In this document: piece after piece, positions 13,687 through 16,290 of the stretch
Position numbering within the stretch: position 1 is the stretch's first letter
How the letters are laid out: the number at the start of each line of letters is the position of its first letter
NCBI GenBank assembly: GCA_958429225.1
Contig: CAUAJB010000051.1
Location: 1 to 16,290 of the forward strand
Source: an uncultured Collinsella sp.
GTDB lineage: Bacteria > Actinomycetota > Coriobacteriia > Coriobacteriales > Coriobacteriaceae
Direction of reading: 5' to 3'
DNA length: 16,290 nt
Translations under genes and position numbers: made by a program
Notes under the pieces: generated by a model
Database searches by the model: none
Told to the model about the DNA's origin: nothing
The model's input: only the letters and a program-made list of their open reading frames with translations

Positions 13687-14778
13687 CTAGCGTTTCTTTC
13701 CGCGGAAGAAGAAGCCGTGCAGTGACGGCTTGAGGCCGCGATTGGCGCGATGCTCCTCGACGCGCTCGTGGATCGAAGCGACGCGCTCGATGACTTCGTC
13801 GGGAATCGGCACATCGGGATTCATGTTCTCGACTTGGCTGACCTCGGCGGCGGCGACCTGGTCGATAATGGGCACATCGTCGCGCGAAATAACGGGCGTG
13901 GCGTCTTCCTTCATCTTGCGATAACGCTGCATCATGTCGGTCTGTAGCTGCTGGGCCGAAGGCGGCGTCCAGATGATGGCGTTGGCGCCGGCGGCGATGG
14001 TCTCGCGAATGCTCTCGGGCGTCTTGCCGCCCGGCGCGATGAGCGGCAGGTTGGGATAGTGCTCGCGCAGCTCGCGCAGGACCTGCGGCGTGTTCTTGCC
14101 GGCTGCGATGTTGAGGATCTTGGCGCCGGCGCGCACCTTTGCGTGAGCATCGTCGTCGCAACGAACGACCGTGGCGATGACGGGGATGTCGGCGATGTTG
14201 GTGATGTGCTCGACCATCTCGGCGGTGGCGGGGGAGTTGACCACGCAGCCCGCCGCGCCCTGCATCTCGGAGACGGCTGCCATCTGCACGGAGCGCTTAC
14301 CGGTGGTGGTGCCACCGCCCACGCCTACAAAGACCGGGCACTCGGCGACGGTCAGCAGCGCTTGCGTAATGGCGGGCTGCGGCGTGAAGGGGTAGACCGC
14401 AAAGACGGCATCGGCGTTGGAGTTGCGGATAACCGCGACATCGGTGGTGTAAATGAGCGACTTGATGCGGCGGCCAAAGAGCGTGAAGCCGCTGGCCTCC
14501 TCGATCTCGTCGGGCATGCGAAGGGCGGCCTTGCGCAGGCGTCCGTCGATGGGCAGGGGCTCCATAGGGAGCAGACCGTTGGGCGTGACGGCTACTTGGG
14601 GCTCGGCGAACTCGTCTGCGAGCTCGACCTCGGAAAAATCGACCGAGGCGACGATGTCCTCGTGCACCTCGGCGGGCACATCGATGGGAGCTTGGTCGTT
14701 TGCCGCCGCAGGCGTGTCGAAGGAGCTGGTGCCGACGAAGGCGTCGACGCGCTCATTTAGATCGTTGAGGGTATCCAT
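13687..14778 (-). CDS. TIM-barrel-like protein of unknown function
   Basis: The 363-aa protein has an acidic, likely disordered N terminus (1-75) and then a domain with the rhythm of a (beta/alpha)8 barrel: IKSLIYTTDVAVIRN, DAVFAVYPF (124-131), CPVFVGVGGGTTTGKRS (147-163), GCVVNSP, IPVIATVVRCDDD, AGAKILNIAAGK, LPLIAPGGKTPESI (244-257) and NAIIWTPPS (266-274). The glycine-rich loops and the late APGGKTPESI look like phosphate-binding turns of aldolase or nitronate-monooxygenase type barrels. Similar proteins are, as I recall, often labelled just 'hydrolase'; I cannot name a substrate. A basic C-terminal tail (LHGFFFRGKKR) follows. No good Shine-Dalgarno precedes ATG 14778, so the N-terminal extension is less certain, though its low-complexity acidic composition is regular. 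It is monocistronic. Confidence 0.8.
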   Translation of the reverse strand: MDTLNDLNERVDAFVGTSSFDTPAAANDQAPIDVPAEVHEDIVASVDFSEVELADEFAEPQVAVTPNGLLPMEPLPIDGRLRKAALRMPDEIEEASGFTLFGRRIKSLIYTTDVAVIRNSNADAVFAVYPFTPQPAITQALLTVAECPVFVGVGGGTTTGKRSVQMAAVSEMQGAAGCVVNSPATAEMVEHITNIADIPVIATVVRCDDDAHAKVRAGAKILNIAAGKNTPQVLRELREHYPNLPLIAPGGKTPESIRETIAAGANAIIWTPPSAQQLQTDMMQRYRKMKEDATPVISRDDVPIIDQVAAAEVSQVENMNPDVPIPDEVIERVASIHERVEEHRANRGLKPSLHGFFFRGKKR

Positions 14779-14969
14779 GGAGGCTCGATTCTATGTGATG
14801 ATGGCCGGCGCGATGCAGCCGGAATTGCGAATGCTAAATCGTTTGACGAGTTGATTTTTCCCCGCCGCGCCATCCGTTAGACCGAAGGGCCGGCGAACGT
14901 GAAGGAGCTGTGGTGGCGGGTATCGAGGTGCTATCTTGAAAGTCCCGTTTAAAAGAGAGGTGACGCGGT

Positions 14970-15140
14970 ATGGAATTTTCGGCAATGTTGGGCTCGATTG
15001 GCCTATGCGTGGGCGCAATCGTAGCCGCCGCGGTCATCTACTTTGTGGTCACGGCCATTAAGGGCAAAGGGGCCGAACGCAAGGAGCGCGCGATGCTTAA
15101 ACAGCATCGCGACCAGCAGGGCAAACGCGCACAGAGATAG
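14970..15140 (+). CDS. 56-aa single-pass membrane peptide
   Basis: A short frame starts at ATG 14970 behind GAGAGG (14955-14960, 9 nt upstream) and ends TAG at 15140. The product has one hydrophobic helix (LGSIGLCVGAIVAAAVIYFV, about residues 7-26, then VTAI) and a strongly basic, Lys/Arg/Gln-rich tail (KGKGAERKERAMLKQHRDQQ then GKRAQR). The topology is a typical N-out, C-in small membrane protein. A -10-like TATCTT (14932-14937) lies upstream. It sits between two minus-strand genes and shares no operon. The function is unknown; a clear Shine-Dalgarno, sensible codons and the clean helix-plus-basic-tail pattern support that it is real. Confidence 0.75.
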   Translation: MEFSAMLGSIGLCVGAIVAAAVIYFVVTAIKGKGAERKERAMLKQHRDQQGKRAQR

Positions 15141-15164
15141 CTTGTTGAGTTTTGGATCCGTGCG

Positions 15165-16268
15165 CTAGCTGCGTTTTCGAATCAGGGCAATGTAGAAGCC
15201 CTCAAAGTCGCGGCTAGGCGGAATGGTCAGCGTGCCGGGCAGGCCGTTGGTGATGGCCGAGACGTGGCCGGCGGCGATGGCCTCGGTGAGAGCGTTGCAC
15301 TCGATACGCGGCTCCTCGCCGGCTTCCTGGGCGCGGCGTGCTTCGCTTTCGCTCGGCGTGCCGTCAAGGGGGATGAGCTCGCAATCCATATGCTTGTCGA
15401 GGGCCTCTTGCAGGGCGTCCTCGTTTTCCTGCGGCATGATCGAACAAGTCGAATAGACGAGCGTGCCGCCAGGTTTGAGGGCCCCCATGGCGCGGTCCAG
15501 AAGCGCGCGCTGCGAGCGGGCACACTTGCCAAGCAGCTGCTCGGTCAGGCCGCGCAGGCTTTTCTCGTTGCCGCTGATGACGGTGCCCGTGCCGGTGCAG
15601 GGGGCGTCGAGCAGGATGCGGTCGAAGCGGAAGAACTCGTCGAGCTCGCGTGCGTCGATGCGCATGACGGGCACGTTTTTGGCACCCTGGCGATGGAGGT
15701 TTGACTCGAGCTTTTCGGCGCGGGGAATGCTCATCTCGCAGGCTGTGAGGTGCGCCTGGCCCTGGGTGAGGGCGGCGATCTGCGTCGTCTTGCCGCCAGG
15801 GGCTGCGCACATGTCCAGGATGTCTTCGCCTGCCTGGGCGCCCAACACCAAAGGCGGCATCATGGACGACAGGCTTTGTAGGTAGATCTTGCCGTCGCGG
15901 TAGATGTCGAGGTCCCATAGGTCGGAAACCTGGGCCTCGGGCAGGATAAAGGCGTCCGGATACCAGGTAACGGTTTGGTGCGCGATGCCGGCGGCATCGA
16001 GCGCCGCAGCGATGTCCTCGGCGGTTGCCTTGAGCGTGTTGGCGCGCAGCGTGACCGGGCGTGTGGCCGCGGCGCCGAAGCCCTCGATCATGAGCTCGGC
16101 ATCGGTGGGGGCATAGGCGCCGGCGACCGTGTCGACCATAAAGCGCGGCAGGTCGGCGGCGGAGTGTTGGGCGGCAAGCTGGTCGGAAAGCTCGGTGGCG
16201 GCAAATTGCCTGAGCTTGAGCTCGGGCTTGACCTGCTTTTTCTGCTTACGACGACGCGGCTTGGACAT
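15165..16268 (-). CDS. RsmB/RsmF (NOL1/NOP2/sun)-family rRNA cytosine-5 methyltransferase
   Basis: The 367-aa protein is an S-adenosylmethionine-dependent RNA m5C methyltransferase of the NOL1/NOP2/Sun family. Domains: a basic N-terminal tail (RRRKQKKQVK), an N-terminal helper region with LRANTLK (74-80), then the Rossmann-like catalytic domain with the SAM-binding motif DMCAAPGGKT (152-161), the DAPCTGTGT motif (221-229) whose Cys224 releases the product, and STCSIMPQENE (273-283) whose Cys275 is the catalytic nucleophile. It probably methylates a cytosine in 16S rRNA. It is shorter than many RsmF-type proteins (about 450-480 aa) and lacks their C-terminal RNA-binding extension, ending soon after FEGFYIALIRKR. 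ATG 16268 follows GGGAAGGAAAG by about 5 nt on the minus strand. The exact target (RsmB, RsmF or another) cannot be told from sequence alone. Confidence 0.94.
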   Translation of the reverse strand: MSKPRRRKQKKQVKPELKLRQFAATELSDQLAAQHSAADLPRFMVDTVAGAYAPTDAELMIEGFGAAATRPVTLRANTLKATAEDIAAALDAAGIAHQTVTWYPDAFILPEAQVSDLWDLDIYRDGKIYLQSLSSMMPPLVLGAQAGEDILDMCAAPGGKTTQIAALTQGQAHLTACEMSIPRAEKLESNLHRQGAKNVPVMRIDARELDEFFRFDRILLDAPCTGTGTVISGNEKSLRGLTEQLLGKCARSQRALLDRAMGALKPGGTLVYSTCSIMPQENEDALQEALDKHMDCELIPLDGTPSESEARRAQEAGEEPRIECNALTEAIAAGHVSAITNGLPGTLTIPPSRDFEGFYIALIRKRS

Positions 16269-16290
16269 CCGTCTTTCCTTCCCATTCCAT

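Noticed and set aside
14299..14330. Walker A (P-loop) in the TIM-barrel-like protein, GGTTTGK
   Set aside because: The GK is followed by Arg rather than Ser/Thr, no Walker B is visible, and the loop fits a barrel phosphate-binding turn better.

Overview
The window looks like chromosome of a high-GC member of the Coriobacteriia, most likely Collinsella or a close relative. This is an inference from base composition, actinobacterial-style codon use and gene content (class III FBPase, DegV, large surface proteins with transcobalamin-like modules); no rRNA or other marker gene is present. It is mostly ordinary housekeeping sequence with one unusual accessory locus in the middle.

Layout. Positions 1-329 hold the 3' end of folD. 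Next comes a 230-bp MITE-like element with 37-bp inverted ends and an internal hairpin (367-596). Three plus-strand genes follow: a C69 dipeptidase (684-2207), then a phasin-like small protein and a UbiB/ABC1-type kinase that form a probable two-gene operon (2307-4495), closed by a terminator. A cobalamin riboswitch (about 4605-4780) then leads a two-gene operon. Its first gene encodes a 1132-aa exported protein with three transcobalamin-like DUF4430 modules, a PQQ-like beta-propeller, an InlB-type repeat, a Lys/Ser/Asp-rich stalk and a C-terminal membrane helix. Its second gene, overlapping by 11 nt, encodes a 300-aa membrane-anchored protein with one more DUF4430 module. Convergent terminators (9238-9277 plus, 9317-9350 minus) separate this operon from a minus-strand block: two GtrA-family membrane proteins (paralogues of each other) downstream of a class III fructose-1,6-bisphosphatase gene. 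A divergent intergenic region (12395-12714) leads to a plus-strand DegV/FakB-type fatty-acid-binding protein. The window ends with a minus-strand TIM-barrel-like protein of unknown function, a plus-strand 56-aa single-pass membrane peptide, and a minus-strand RsmB/RsmF-type rRNA cytosine-5 methyltransferase.

How the genes work together. The most interesting unit is the riboswitch operon. A B12-sensing RNA controls two surface-attached proteins built from domains that resemble the C-terminal domain of the animal B12 carriers transcobalamin and intrinsic factor, and one of them also carries a beta-propeller. The simplest reading is a corrinoid-capture apparatus on a Gram-positive cell surface, made when B12 is scarce. 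That function is inferred, not shown. The first DUF4430 module also has third-codon-position composition sharply different from its neighbours, which suggests module replacement by recombination. The other genes serve folate C1 metabolism, peptide turnover, gluconeogenesis, fatty-acid handling and rRNA modification and show no obvious functional link to one another.
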